Source of the DNA: an uncultured Neglectibacter sp.
GTDB taxonomy: Bacteria; Bacillota; Clostridia; Oscillospirales; Acutalibacteraceae
Direction: 5' to 3'
Length of the DNA stretch: 64,000 nucleotides
NCBI GenBank assembly: GCA_947647615.1
Contig: CANSKS010000004.1
Location: forward strand, 30,442 to 94,441
Under the pieces are notes generated by a model that saw nothing but the letters and a program-made list of their open reading frames with translations, was not told the DNA's origin and made no database searches. Position numbers and translations under genes: made by a program. Shown one piece after another: positions 19,241 to 29,872 of this stretch (its first letter is position 1; every line of letters begins with the position of its first letter).

Positions 19241-20926
19241 TTATTTCCCATACCATTCATTGACTTCTACTGTAGCATCGTCGCCACCCAGCTTTTTCCA
19301 ATCTTCCACAAACTTATCGAACTCGTCAATGGGAGCGCCCATGATGATCTTCGTATAAGTATCGTCGCGCAGCTTTTTCAAGGTTTCGGAAACTTTGGCA
19401 TAGTTGGGAGGTACAGCGCCCTGCATACGGTCTAAAAGGATCCTGTCGTTATCTACATAAGGGGCAATGACAGAATAGGCGCCGTTGGGACCCATTTGCA
19501 CATAGCGTCCATAGGCGGAGTTATCGGTAACGGTATCTTTTTCATCCTGCCACATTTTTGCCGCGGTGTAGAAAGGCCGCTGCTGAGCAGTGATCTTGGA
19601 ATCATCTCCGGTCACCAGTGCTTCCGAAATGTTTTTATAAGAAACATATTCGTTGGTGGGGTCGCACTGAGTAGCGGAAGGCCAGGTCCAGTAAGAGGTG
19701 CCCTTATATTCGGGTTCATCAAAAGTACCTGCCGCAAAATGCTTGCAGAATACATTGATCATCTTGATCACCGCTTCGGGGTGTTCCATATTCTTGTTAA
19801 TAACAATATATTCGCCTACCGGCCAGCCGCCCTGGAGATAAACATCGTCGTCGGCATTAAGCTTGGGAATATCAAAGGGGATGAATGCTGCGTCAGGGTC
19901 ATTCTTTGCCAGGTCGTAAACTGCCCAGAAGCCGATGTTGTTGCAGGCCAGGGTAATGCCCACTTTTCCGGCAGTAGTGTCTTCTGTCACCTTATTGGTA
20001 TCTTTTACAGAAAATTCCTTATCAAAAATGCCGTCGGCATACATTTTCTGAATGCGTTCCAGCGCGGTTTTTACTTCAGGCTGAATGTCGCCACAAACCA
20101 AAGTGCCATCGTCAGCCTCTACCCAGATCCCCGGATAAGCGCCGTAAGCGTTCATAATGGGAGTAAGGGAATTGACGCCGCTGAGCAGTGATTTTTCCAA
20201 AGCAACCACCGAGCCGGGATGGTTCTCCTGGAATTTCTTGGCCAGGGCTTCGAACTCATCCAAGGTCTTGGGAGCTTCCATGCCGCTTTCTGCCAGCCAA
20301 TCCTGGCGGATCCACATGATATTGGGCATGGAAATGATGCCCCATCCCAGGTCGGCAATACCGTAATGCTTCCCGTTGACAAAACCGGAATCGTAACCCT
20401 CTTTGAAGTTAGAGTCGTGAGTCTTCAAAAGGTCGCTGGCCCAGGTGTCATAAAGCTCGGTAATATCCATGACCGCGTCGTTCTGCGCCAGGTTCATGAA
20501 ATCGGCCGAATTGGCACGGAAATAATCGGGCAGCGCGTTAGATGCCAGCATGGTGGCAAATTTTGCCTGGGCTTGGTTTGCGTCTACCACCCAATCGTAC
20601 TTTACGGTGATTCCCAGCTCCTCATAAAGCAGCCTGGTATAGGGGTTGTTTTCGATGTCATCGCCATCTTGAAATATGCTGGTTTCAGCGTTGACAGAGC
20701 GAACCGCTGTCAGGGTAATGGGCGGGTCGTACTTTCCAAAGGGGTCTATTTCGGCTTCACCTGTCGGTTCCGTGACAGCTGAACTGTCTGTGGAAGTGCT
20801 GCTGGAAGTGCCTTCCGAAGCAGAAGGTGTGCTGCTTTTTTCCGGCTCCTTGGAAACGCAGCCTGTCATAGAGGCCACCAGAACAACTGCCAGGAAGAAA
20901 GCAAGGCATCTTTTCATTCTGTTCAT
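19241..20926 (-). CDS. Extracellular solute-binding lipoprotein (carbohydrate ABC transporter, LipO-like)
   Basis: Lipobox VASMTGC; SBP-type sequence; adjacent to LplB/LplC permeases. Confidence 0.93.
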   Translation of the reverse strand: MNRMKRCLAFFLAVVLVASMTGCVSKEPEKSSTPSASEGTSSSTSTDSSAVTEPTGEAEIDPFGKYDPPITLTAVRSVNAETSIFQDGDDIENNPYTRLLYEELGITVKYDWVVDANQAQAKFATMLASNALPDYFRANSADFMNLAQNDAVMDITELYDTWASDLLKTHDSNFKEGYDSGFVNGKHYGIADLGWGIISMPNIMWIRQDWLAESGMEAPKTLDEFEALAKKFQENHPGSVVALEKSLLSGVNSLTPIMNAYGAYPGIWVEADDGTLVCGDIQPEVKTALERIQKMYADGIFDKEFSVKDTNKVTEDTTAGKVGITLACNNIGFWAVYDLAKNDPDAAFIPFDIPKLNADDDVYLQGGWPVGEYIVINKNMEHPEAVIKMINVFCKHFAAGTFDEPEYKGTSYWTWPSATQCDPTNEYVSYKNISEALVTGDDSKITAQQRPFYTAAKMWQDEKDTVTDNSAYGRYVQMGPNGAYSVIAPYVDNDRILLDRMQGAVPPNYAKVSETLKKLRDDTYTKIIMGAPIDEFDKFVEDWKKLGGDDATVEVNEWYGK

Positions 20927-21132
20927 CTCGTTCTCTCCATTCTCAATAAATTTTCGTCGCTTTCCTTACGACTTTCTATAGCCTTTACTATAGCATGAAG
21001 CCTACTCCAGAAAAATAGTAACATTTTTACATTTTAGACTTTTTTTGTCCAGTTTCTTGCTACAGCTTTTCTTATGGTCAAAAAAATGCTAGGATAAGAT
21101 AAACAGAAAGTTATTATTGAGAGGGAATAATC

Positions 21133-22911
21133 ATGGGAAAACGACGAAAGCTCTCTGATCCGGCAGTCAAAGGAAACAGGCTTTCCATTTCGATCTTAAT
21201 TGTTTTACTATGCATGATCCTCTGCTCCAGCCTGCTCTTTATAGGCTCGGCTTTCTACTGGAACAGCTATAATTTAATGGTGAACCAATACCAAGATTCG
21301 GTAAAAAAGCAGGTCTCTCTTTACCTTGCAGGGCTGGAAACAGAATTTTCTGCCATAGAACAAACCCAGCAAAGCTTCTTAAACAACAGTGATGTCCTCT
21401 ATCTACAAAACGGCAATATCGCCGCCATCGACTTTAATATGGCCAGCGCTTTAAACCGCCTGATCTCCCAAATTGCTACTATACAGATGAGCAACCGTTA
21501 TATCAAAAACCTTTTTATTCATCTGGACAGCCTGGAACGTACCCTGAGCACAGCGCCCGTCAGCTTTACGGAGCTTGATCGAGGGCGTATAGAAGAAATG
21601 CTGCAAAAGAATCACAGCGGTCTCCTTTACTCCTCGGAGGAACTGCACTTGCTCACCTTGCCCTTTGCCGCTTCCCCACTCGGACCGGATTTTATTTTCT
21701 GTGTAGAAACAGTGTTCGACCAAAATTTCATCATTCAAAATCTCAAAAGCTTTCATGTCTCGGAGGAGGCCCAGAGTATTTTGATCTTCGACGATTTCGA
21801 ACACCATATTGCTACTTCCCCCGATATCTTACCGTTGTTGGAAAACACCAGTTGGAAAGGCTCCCAAAAAACAGTTTTACATGGTCAATCCTATGTCATC
21901 GTTCCCTACTACTCTTCGGCCCTCCACGCCAATTACGTTCAGATTATCCCGGAAAAGGCCGTATTTTCCAATATGCAAAAGCTTTCCCTTCAGTTTTTGT
22001 TTTTTGCCTCAGCTGTCTCCCTTTTAACGGTGATCTACTGTATTGCCCTCTACCGAATGATCAAGAAGCCTGTTGATCAGTTGATCAATGCGCTGAGCCA
22101 GGTGGAAAACGAAAATTTTGGCGCGAAGCTGCCCGCAGCCCACTTGCGGGAATTCGCCACAATTTATGCCGCCTTTAACCGTATGACCGAAAAGCTTAAA
22201 TATTTGATTAACAACATCTTCACCCAAAAAATCCTCATCCAAAAAGCTGACCTGCGCCAGCTGCAGGCCCAGATCAATCCCCATTTTCTTTACAACAGCT
22301 TCTTTATCTTAAAAAAACGCATCAACTCTAAAGAGTACGAGGAGGCCAAAGAGTTTGCGGATATGTTAGGCAGATATTTCAAATATGTCACAAAAAATGA
22401 CAGCGATTCCATCCCTCTGTCCGAAGAGCTCCTCCATGCCAAGGTCTATGCCGATATCCAAGCCATCCGGTTTAAAGACAGGCTCACTATAAATTGGGGC
22501 CAGCCCCCACCCCAATGCAAAGAACTGCTTGTCCCTCGGCTGATCCTACAGCCGATTTTAGAAAACTCCTTCAAATACGGCCTGGAGGACGTGGAATTCG
22601 ACGGAATTTTACAGATCGCTTTTGAAGAAGAACAGAATTATCTCCTGATTCATGTGGAAGATAATTCCGAAGGCTACCAGCAACATTTAACTCAGATCGA
22701 GGATCTGAGTCAACACCTCTCCGGAGAGGTGAAAGAAGCAAAATCCTCCGGCCTGGTAAATATTCACCGCAGGCTACAGTTGTTTTTCCATGACAACCTC
22801 TGCGGGTTGGAATTGTCACAAAGTGAATTGGGCGGGCTCCGGGTTACCATGCGGCTCCCCGGAAAGCCTTCCCTTGATCCAAAGGCGGGAAAGGAGAAAA
22901 GTCCATGGTAA
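21133..22911 (+). CDS. Sensor histidine kinase (YesM-like)
   Basis: Two TM segments, HAMP, AQINPHFLYNSF His-kinase motif, LVPRLILQPILENSFKYG. Confidence 0.93.
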   Translation: MGKRRKLSDPAVKGNRLSISILIVLLCMILCSSLLFIGSAFYWNSYNLMVNQYQDSVKKQVSLYLAGLETEFSAIEQTQQSFLNNSDVLYLQNGNIAAIDFNMASALNRLISQIATIQMSNRYIKNLFIHLDSLERTLSTAPVSFTELDRGRIEEMLQKNHSGLLYSSEELHLLTLPFAASPLGPDFIFCVETVFDQNFIIQNLKSFHVSEEAQSILIFDDFEHHIATSPDILPLLENTSWKGSQKTVLHGQSYVIVPYYSSALHANYVQIIPEKAVFSNMQKLSLQFLFFASAVSLLTVIYCIALYRMIKKPVDQLINALSQVENENFGAKLPAAHLREFATIYAAFNRMTEKLKYLINNIFTQKILIQKADLRQLQAQINPHFLYNSFFILKKRINSKEYEEAKEFADMLGRYFKYVTKNDSDSIPLSEELLHAKVYADIQAIRFKDRLTINWGQPPPQCKELLVPRLILQPILENSFKYGLEDVEFDGILQIAFEEEQNYLLIHVEDNSEGYQQHLTQIEDLSQHLSGEVKEAKSSGLVNIHRRLQLFFHDNLCGLELSQSELGGLRVTMRLPGKPSLDPKAGKEKSPW

Positions 22912-23666
22912 AAATATTGATCGTAGATGACGAGCTGGAAATTCTGGACAGCATTTACCGAACTCTGAAAAACGGGCTCCCTCAGTACGAATACCTAAAA
23001 ACCACCATGAGCCGGCAGGCCCGGGAAATCCTGCGTACCGATATCATCGACATTTTGCTTACCGATATTAAAATGCCGAACTGGAACGGCTTCGAACTGG
23101 CAGAGGTCGCCAAGAAAGCAAACCAAAACTGCCGAGTTTTGCTTTTGACGGGTTACAACGATTTCGACTACGCTTATCAGGCTATCAAAACCAAATGTGA
23201 CGATTTCATTTTGAAGTACAACCTGGATGAAGAGATCGTGGAATCGGTAAAGAAATATGCCAACCTTGTGGAAAAGGAACGGGCCAGCGCAGAAAGGGAA
23301 ACACTTCCCATGCTCCAAAAAGACAAAGACAATCAAAACACCATCGATTTTATCAAAAATTATATTCACGAACATATTGACAGTGACCTCTCCCTAAATA
23401 CTTTGTCACAAACGGTATATTTAAACCCCACCTACTTTTCCCGGCTGTTTAAAAATGCCACTGGCGTTACCTTGACAGAATACCTGCTCCAAGCCCGAAT
23501 AGACGCCGCGAAAAAGCTGCTGCTAAAACCCGGCAAAAAGATCCAGGATGTCGCCCTGGCCGTAGGCATAGATTCCCCCACCTATTTCGCCCGGATTTTT
23601 AAGAAAGCAACCGGTTATACGCCTCAAGAATACCGCACTTTCTTTTACGGCGAACACAAAAACTGA
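22905..23666 (+). CDS. Response regulator, AraC-type (YesN-like)
   Basis: REC domain ILIVDDELEIL + AraC HTH (YFSRLFKNATGVTLTEYLLQARI...YFARIFKKATGYTPQEYR); overlaps kinase end. Confidence 0.93.
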   Translation: MVKILIVDDELEILDSIYRTLKNGLPQYEYLKTTMSRQAREILRTDIIDILLTDIKMPNWNGFELAEVAKKANQNCRVLLLTGYNDFDYAYQAIKTKCDDFILKYNLDEEIVESVKKYANLVEKERASAERETLPMLQKDKDNQNTIDFIKNYIHEHIDSDLSLNTLSQTVYLNPTYFSRLFKNATGVTLTEYLLQARIDAAKKLLLKPGKKIQDVALAVGIDSPTYFARIFKKATGYTPQEYRTFFYGEHKN

Positions 23667-23783
23667 CGGCAAAGCCAATACCCTGAATTCCGGAAAAGGT
23701 GTTTGCCGGAAACTTTTCCATTTTACCGGAAGAAACACATTATAAAAAAGCAACAGGCAAAAAACAGCCCGTCGCCGAAAAAT

Positions 23784-23820
23784 AAAAGGGAAACAACCTC
23801 CGAAGAAGCGTTTCCCTTTT
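23784..23820. terminator. Intrinsic terminator between convergent genes
   Basis: AAAAGGGAAAC ... GTTTCCCTTTT. Confidence 0.7.
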
Positions 23821-23891
23821 CGTAACCCTTTTAAATAATTTTAAGCAATGTCTCGCACAAAAAACATGGACTGCTGTAAGAAGGCGTCTTT

Positions 23892-24755
23892 TTACAGCTC
23901 GATCAGGTCATATTTTCGAGTGCCTATGCCCAGTTCTTCGGCGGCCTCCACAGTATGGACGCCATTGCGGGATTCTATGCGCTCCAGCAAGTGGGGTTTT
24001 CCCGGGTCGTCACAAGCATATACCAAATCCAGACAGGCCTGGTCCAAAGCTACAGGGTCTAGAGAAGACAAAATGCCAATATCTGCAATGGCAGGATCTT
24101 CCGCCACCGCGCAGCAGTCGCAGTCTACCGACATGTTCTTCATCACATTTACAAAGGCAATTTTGCCCTTAAAATATTCTACAATAGATTTGGAAGCGTC
24201 AGCCATAGATTCCAGGAAAGCGTCATGGTCGGCCGTCCACAGTTTTTTCGGATCGCCCGCACCATGAATATAAGCCTTGCCGAAGGCAGAGGCAATGCCA
24301 ATGGAAATGTTTTTCAAGGCTCCGCCGAAACCGCCCATGGGATGGCCCTTAAAATGAGAAAGCACCAGCATGGAATCGTAATTTTTCAGGTTTGCGCCTA
24401 CGTAATTTTTCTGAATGCGCTTGCCGCCTTCTACCGGCAATTCCAAGTCTCCGGTGGAATCCATAATATCGACGGGGGCGATCTCTGTCCAGCCATGAAG
24501 CTTCATGGTCTTTTCATGCTCCTCGGTGGTGTTTCGCTTGCCCTCGTAGGCGGTATTGCATTCCACAATCGTACCCTTCACAGCATCAATCACCGGCTTC
24601 ATAAAATCGGGCCGCAGGAAATTCTGGTTCCCCACCTCACCGGAATGAAGCTTTACCGCCACCTTGCCTGGAAGCTTTAGGCCCAAAGCCTCATAAAGCC
24701 TCACCACAGCCTGGGGCGTGATCTCTTTTGTGAAATAGACTTTTGCCTTTTCCAT
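23892..24755 (-). CDS. DUF362 domain-containing protein
   Basis: VAVKLHSGEVGNQNFLRPD, SHFKGHPMGGFGGALKN, CDCCAVAEDPAIADIGILSSLDPVALDQA. Confidence 0.88.
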   Translation of the reverse strand: MEKAKVYFTKEITPQAVVRLYEALGLKLPGKVAVKLHSGEVGNQNFLRPDFMKPVIDAVKGTIVECNTAYEGKRNTTEEHEKTMKLHGWTEIAPVDIMDSTGDLELPVEGGKRIQKNYVGANLKNYDSMLVLSHFKGHPMGGFGGALKNISIGIASAFGKAYIHGAGDPKKLWTADHDAFLESMADASKSIVEYFKGKIAFVNVMKNMSVDCDCCAVAEDPAIADIGILSSLDPVALDQACLDLVYACDDPGKPHLLERIESRNGVHTVEAAEELGIGTRKYDLIEL

Positions 24756-24836
24756 AGAAATTTCCTTCTTTCTGTATCAAGAATATGGTCTACGTTCTCT
24801 GGTGAGAAAACAAAAAGCCTCTCTTGTAGAAAATTC

Positions 24837-25298
24837 TTACTCTTTTTTGCTGTTGATAATCTTGCTCAGCTCTTCCATAAAGCTATTGATGTCTTTAAAC
24901 TGCCGGTATACCGAAGCGAAGCGGACATAGGCCACCTCATCTACCGTTTTCAGCTTTTCCATGGCATAGGTGCCAATGCGTTGAGAAGAAACCTCCCTGT
25001 CCAGGGAATTCTGAAGCAAGGTTTCAATTTCATCTACAATACGTTCCAGAGTATCTACCGATACCGGCCGCTTTTCACAGGCCCGCAGCAAACCGTTTAA
25101 CAGCTTATTCCGGTCGAAAGTTTCCCGGGATTTATCTTTTTTTATAACAACAATGGGAACGTTTTCAATGATCTCGTAAGTGGTAAATCGTTTGGAGCAT
25201 TTCAGGCATTCCCGCCTGCGCCGGATGCGCGCGCCCTCGTCCGTAGGGCGGGAATCGATCACACGACTTTCACTATAACCGCAAAAAGGGCATTTCAT
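24837..25298 (-). CDS. nrdR: Transcriptional repressor NrdR
   Basis: [42 protein letters not shown] zinc ribbon + ATP-cone; 153 aa. Confidence 0.98.
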   Translation of the reverse strand: MKCPFCGYSESRVIDSRPTDEGARIRRRRECLKCSKRFTTYEIIENVPIVVIKKDKSRETFDRNKLLNGLLRACEKRPVSVDTLERIVDEIETLLQNSLDREVSSQRIGTYAMEKLKTVDEVAYVRFASVYRQFKDINSFMEELSKIINSKKE

Positions 25299-25396
25299 TA
25301 CCGTTGCCTCCCCGTCAAATTTTGAGCCGGCTATTTATTCCATCGTTTAAGTATACTACACTCGAAAAGGAGAAAGCAAGAAAAAATACATAAAGT

Positions 25397-26242
25397 TTAC
25401 AAATTCTGCCATTCCTTTATAAATTCGAGACTTTTCTCCAGTTCTTCCTCCGCCCCAAAATTGCTTCTATACACTTCTATTACCGCGCTTCCAGGGTACT
25501 CCCGCTCCTCCAAAAAGCGGAAAAAGCTGAAAAACGGAAAAACACCCTTTCCGGGAACCAGGCAATCGTGCCCGGGGCTGCTGTCGCTTACATGAAGATG
25601 GCACAGAGATTCCCCCATGGCCTCCGCTGTTTCTTCCGCAGTCACGCCGGAACGAAGGCACTGCTTCACATCCAGGACAAAGGCACAATTTTCCCCCAGG
25701 TACTTCCTCATGCCCAAAAGGAATTCCATTTTACTGCTCCTGTGGTTGTACACATTTTCCTGCGCCGGACGAACCCCTACCCTTTTCCCCAACTGAGTAA
25801 GCTCTCCAAAACGCTCCCAATAGCCCTCGTCGGAAAGGGCTCCATGGCCAAGCTGCTGGCCGTGAATGACCACATATTTCGCTTTCAAAAAAGCGGCAGC
25901 CTCAAAGTATTTCTCATAAAAGCGAAAGCCTTCCTTGGTGCGCCGGGGATAATTGCCGAACAACAACATAGATTCCGCAGCTGAGGTATACGGATGCACC
26001 GAAACGAACTTGGCCCCAAAGTCTGTGGCCCTCTCCTTCAGCTGCCGCAAAAAAGCAGGCTCCAACTCCTCCTTCGCATTCAAAAAGACTTCGAACAAAC
26101 GGCAGCCCATAGACAGCAGTTTTTCTAACGATCGTTCCGTTTCCAACGGGTATAAGCAAGAGGTGCTGGCCCCAATCTCCAAAAAGATTCCCCCTTTTCG
26201 GTCTGTTATACAGAAGCCTCGTTTCTTTATCTTACGCCGCAT
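25397..26242 (-). CDS. Sugar phosphate isomerase/epimerase-like TIM-barrel protein (AP endonuclease 2 family)
   Basis: VVIHGQQLGHG, QENVYN, FVLDVKQC, LHVSDSSPGHDCLVPGKG. Confidence 0.8.
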   Translation of the reverse strand: MRRKIKKRGFCITDRKGGIFLEIGASTSCLYPLETERSLEKLLSMGCRLFEVFLNAKEELEPAFLRQLKERATDFGAKFVSVHPYTSAAESMLLFGNYPRRTKEGFRFYEKYFEAAAFLKAKYVVIHGQQLGHGALSDEGYWERFGELTQLGKRVGVRPAQENVYNHRSSKMEFLLGMRKYLGENCAFVLDVKQCLRSGVTAEETAEAMGESLCHLHVSDSSPGHDCLVPGKGVFPFFSFFRFLEEREYPGSAVIEVYRSNFGAEEELEKSLEFIKEWQNL

Positions 26243-26470
26243 GGATTATGCAGCATACCTCTTCTATTTTTTCATGCTAATCCATCATTTTTATACGATA
26301 TCTTATAATATCATATTCCCGGCCTTTTTGCAAATTCCACCTTCCTTTCCTGGGGCTAAGTTCGGCGGCTTTACCATTTTCCATAAAACCACTTTTCACT
26401 TTAAAAAGCGGAGAGCCTATTTCCCCCAAGGGGTATATACCGGATCAAAGATGTTCCTTGGCAAAATTGG

Positions 26471-26499
26471 TTGCGAAAACCGCGGTTTTCCTTTATAAT
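26471..26499 (+). promoter_or_regulatory. Promoter with palindromic operator candidate upstream of ABC-F gene
   Basis: TTGCGA - 17 nt - TATAAT; spacer region contains 16-bp perfect palindrome GAAAACCGCGGTTTTC (26475-26490). Confidence 0.5.
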
Positions 26500-26540
26500 G
26501 GAGAATACTACGCAATCAACTATTTTCGGAGAAGATAACC

Positions 26541-28478
26541 ATGGCTATTTTGACCGTTCATAATATTGCCCAAAGCTTTGGCGAAGAAACCATTTTAAAA
26601 CAGGTAACCTTTGAAATGCAAAAGGGGGAACACATCGGCCTGGTAGGTGTCAATGGCAGCGGCAAAACCACTTTATTCAAGGTACTCACCGGGGAATACA
26701 CCCCCGACACCGGCAGTGTGGTTTATGCCAAAGAAACCATTTTAGGCTATATGGAACAGCATGTGTGCCGGGATTTTGAAAAAACAGCATTCGAAGAAGT
26801 TATGACTGTTTTTTCCTCCCTGCTTTCCATAGAACAGCAGCTGGATAAACTGAGCCGCCAGCTTTCCGGTTCCCCTCCGGAAACGGAGATGCACCGGCTC
26901 ATTGCCAAACAGACCGAACTGAACGACCGTTTTGTGGCCGAAGGCGGCCTTACCTGTCGTTCCCGGGCCCGCAGCGCTTTAATGGGGCTGGGATTTTCGG
27001 AAGCCCAATTGGAAAACAAGGTGGGCGTGCTCAGCGGCGGACAGAAAGCCAAGCTCCAGCTGGCAAAAATGCTGCTGGGCGGCGCAAACCTGCTGTTGCT
27101 GGACGAACCTACCAACCATTTGGACATCCTTTCCGTGGAATGGCTGGAGGAATTTTTAAAAAATTATACCGGTTCCTATATTGTCATTTCCCATGACAGA
27201 TATTTCCTGGATAAGGTCACTTCCCGCACCCTGGAAATGGAGGGGAAAACTCTTACCTCCTACAAAGGCAACTACTCCACCTATTTAAAACTTCGGGCGG
27301 AAAAACGCCTTTCTATGGAACGAGTCTATGAAAACACCCAAAAAGAAATCGGCCGTCTGGAAGGGATCATTGAGCAGCAGCGGCGCTGGAATCAAGAGCG
27401 GAACTATGTGACCATTGCCAGCAAGCAAAAGGCTATTGACCGTTTAGAAGCCACATTGGAAAAACCCGAGGCCGAACCCGACAGCATTAAATTCCGCTTC
27501 AAGGCCAGCCGCCGCAGCGGAAACGATGTACTTACCGCCGAAAACCTTTCCCTTTCCTTCGATGGTGGAGAGCCTCTGTTCCAGCACGTAGACTTGGAAA
27601 TCAAGCGCGGGGAAAAAATTTTTCTCATCGGTCCCAATGGCTGCGGCAAAACCTCTTTATTTAAAATTCTGCTGGAGCAATACCGGCCCAATACTGGGTT
27701 TGTCCGGTTGGGAGCAGGGATTGACCTGGGCTACTACGAGCAATCGCAGCTAAGCCTGCACGATGAAAAAACCGTGATCGACGAAATTTGGGATCTGCAC
27801 CCTCAAATGACCCAAACCGAAGTACGCAGCGCCCTGGCGGTATTTCTATTCCGTGGAGAAGACGTATTCAAGCCCATCGGCGGGCTTAGCGGCGGGGAAC
27901 GGGCCCGGGTATTGCTCTTGAAGCTGATGCTTTCAAAAGCCAATTTTCTTCTGCTGGACGAACCCACCAACCATTTGGATATCGGCTCCTGCGAAGCCCT
28001 GGAGGATGCCCTTTCCGGTTACGACGGCACCTTGTTTGTGGTTTCCCATGACCGGTACCTGATCAACAAGCTGGCCGATAAGGTATATGCCCTGGGAAAA
28101 GACGGGGCCCGGTTGTATTTGGGAAATTACGACGCCTATTTGGAAAAGCGGGAAGCGGAAGAGGAGCAGAAAGCTGCCGCTCCCCAAAAAGTAAACCTGT
28201 ACCGGCTGCGGAAAGAGCATGAAGCCGGGGTGCGAAAAAAGCGCTCGGCCCTTGCTCGGCTGGAAAAAGAAATTGAGGAAAATGATTTGGCGCGGCAAGC
28301 CCTGGAGGAACATTTGCAGGACCCGGGAATCGCTTCCGATTATGAGGCCATTTCCGAAACCTCGGAAAAAATCACCCGCCTGCAGGAGGCTTCCGACAGC
28401 CTGCTGCAGGAGTGGACTTCCCTTTCCGAAGAATTGGAGGCTCTGGAGAAGGAGGCAACACAGTGGGACTCAAAGTAA
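26541..28478 (+). CDS. ABC-F family ATP-binding protein
   Basis: Two ABC domains (GVNGSGKTT / GPNGCGKTS; LSGGQKAKLQLAK / LSGGERARVLLL; LLLDEPTNHLDI twice), no TM segments. Confidence 0.95.
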   Translation: MAILTVHNIAQSFGEETILKQVTFEMQKGEHIGLVGVNGSGKTTLFKVLTGEYTPDTGSVVYAKETILGYMEQHVCRDFEKTAFEEVMTVFSSLLSIEQQLDKLSRQLSGSPPETEMHRLIAKQTELNDRFVAEGGLTCRSRARSALMGLGFSEAQLENKVGVLSGGQKAKLQLAKMLLGGANLLLLDEPTNHLDILSVEWLEEFLKNYTGSYIVISHDRYFLDKVTSRTLEMEGKTLTSYKGNYSTYLKLRAEKRLSMERVYENTQKEIGRLEGIIEQQRRWNQERNYVTIASKQKAIDRLEATLEKPEAEPDSIKFRFKASRRSGNDVLTAENLSLSFDGGEPLFQHVDLEIKRGEKIFLIGPNGCGKTSLFKILLEQYRPNTGFVRLGAGIDLGYYEQSQLSLHDEKTVIDEIWDLHPQMTQTEVRSALAVFLFRGEDVFKPIGGLSGGERARVLLLKLMLSKANFLLLDEPTNHLDIGSCEALEDALSGYDGTLFVVSHDRYLINKLADKVYALGKDGARLYLGNYDAYLEKREAEEEQKAAAPQKVNLYRLRKEHEAGVRKKRSALARLEKEIEENDLARQALEEHLQDPGIASDYEAISETSEKITRLQEASDSLLQEWTSLSEELEALEKEATQWDSK

Positions 28479-29767
28479 AGTTTATTACGCTGGGCTGCAA
28501 GGTGAATCAATATGAATCCCAGGCCATGCTGGAGGCTTTGGAAAAAGTGGGATTCCGGCAGGCAGAAGGTCCGGAGAAGGCCGATATAGTGGTGCTTAAT
28601 TCCTGCACGGTCACCGCTGCCAGCGACCAAAAAGCCCGTCAAGCCCTGCGCCGGGCGAAAAAACAAAACCCCGGAGCCATTGCGGTACTCACCGGCTGCT
28701 GGCCCCAGGCATTTCCCAAGGAGGCCCAAAACTTCCTGGAAGCAGATATCGTGCTTGGCGTAAAGAACCGGACTTCCCTGGCGTCCTACCTTTTGGATTA
28801 CCTTTCCAAAAAGCAGCGGATGGTAGACATCCCTCCTCACAAGTCGGGAGACGCCTTTGAACCGCTTCAAGTATCCGATTTTCATGGCAGAACCCGGGCC
28901 TTCCTCAAAATAGAGGATGGCTGTAACAGGTTTTGCTCTTATTGCATTATTCCTTATGCCAGAGGCAGGGTGCGTTCAAAGCCCTTGGCCGACATCACCG
29001 CCGAACTTACCACTCTTGCCGCCCGCGGCTACCAAGAGGCGGTGCTTACCGGGATCAACCTTCCTGCCTATGGCCAGGACCTTGGCCTTCAGCTCTGCGA
29101 CGCTATTGAGGCAGCCTGCAAAGTGGAGGGAATCCGGCGGGTAAGGTTGGGCTCTTTAGAACCAGAACGATTTTCGGCAGAGGTCATTTCCAGAATGCGG
29201 GCTCAGGAAAAGCTATGCCCGCAGTTTCACCTTTCCCTGCAGAGTGGATGTGACGGCACTCTGAGCCGTATGAACCGCCATTACACCACCAGCGAATACC
29301 GGCAGATCGTGGCTGCCTTGCGAAAGGCCTTCCCCAACTGTGCCATCACCACCGACGTAATGGTGGGTTTCGCCGGGGAAACAGAAGAGGAATTCCAGCA
29401 GTCGCTGGCCTTTGTTCAGGAGATGGCCTTTGCCAAGGTACACGTTTTCGCCTATTCCCGCCGGCCGGGCACTAAAGCCTATTCCGCCCCAAACCAATGC
29501 ACGAACCGGGAAAAGGAGGAACGAAGCCACAAGATGCTCACGGCCGCCAAAGCGCTGCAATCCGCTTTTTTTCGGGCCCAGCTGGGAAAAGTCGAAGAGG
29601 TCCTTTTCGAGCAAAAAAAGCAAGGCGATTTCTACGAAGGGTATACCAAAAATTATATTCCCATTTTGGCTGCTTCTCGGAAGCCCCTTCAGGGAAAGAT
29701 CCTGCCTGTGAGGCTCACCCAGGTACAGGAAGAATATTGCCTGGGTGAAGTTTGTGAGATTTGCTAA
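28463..29767 (+). CDS. mtaB: tRNA (N6-threonylcarbamoyladenosine(37)-C2)-methylthiotransferase
   Basis: Radical SAM CxxxCxxC (CNRFCSYCIIPYARG), ITLGCKVNQYES N-terminus; GTG start overlapping ABC-F end. Confidence 0.93.
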   Translation: MGLKVKFITLGCKVNQYESQAMLEALEKVGFRQAEGPEKADIVVLNSCTVTAASDQKARQALRRAKKQNPGAIAVLTGCWPQAFPKEAQNFLEADIVLGVKNRTSLASYLLDYLSKKQRMVDIPPHKSGDAFEPLQVSDFHGRTRAFLKIEDGCNRFCSYCIIPYARGRVRSKPLADITAELTTLAARGYQEAVLTGINLPAYGQDLGLQLCDAIEAACKVEGIRRVRLGSLEPERFSAEVISRMRAQEKLCPQFHLSLQSGCDGTLSRMNRHYTTSEYRQIVAALRKAFPNCAITTDVMVGFAGETEEEFQQSLAFVQEMAFAKVHVFAYSRRPGTKAYSAPNQCTNREKEERSHKMLTAAKALQSAFFRAQLGKVEEVLFEQKKQGDFYEGYTKNYIPILAASRKPLQGKILPVRLTQVQEEYCLGEVCEIC

Positions 29768-29872
29768 AATTTGTTAAATTTTAAAAAAACCATTGTAAAT
29801 CGGACCGTAACATGAGATGATATTCCCAAGAGGGTGCCCGCTCCTCCGGCACCGGCAACTGGGGGTATTACC

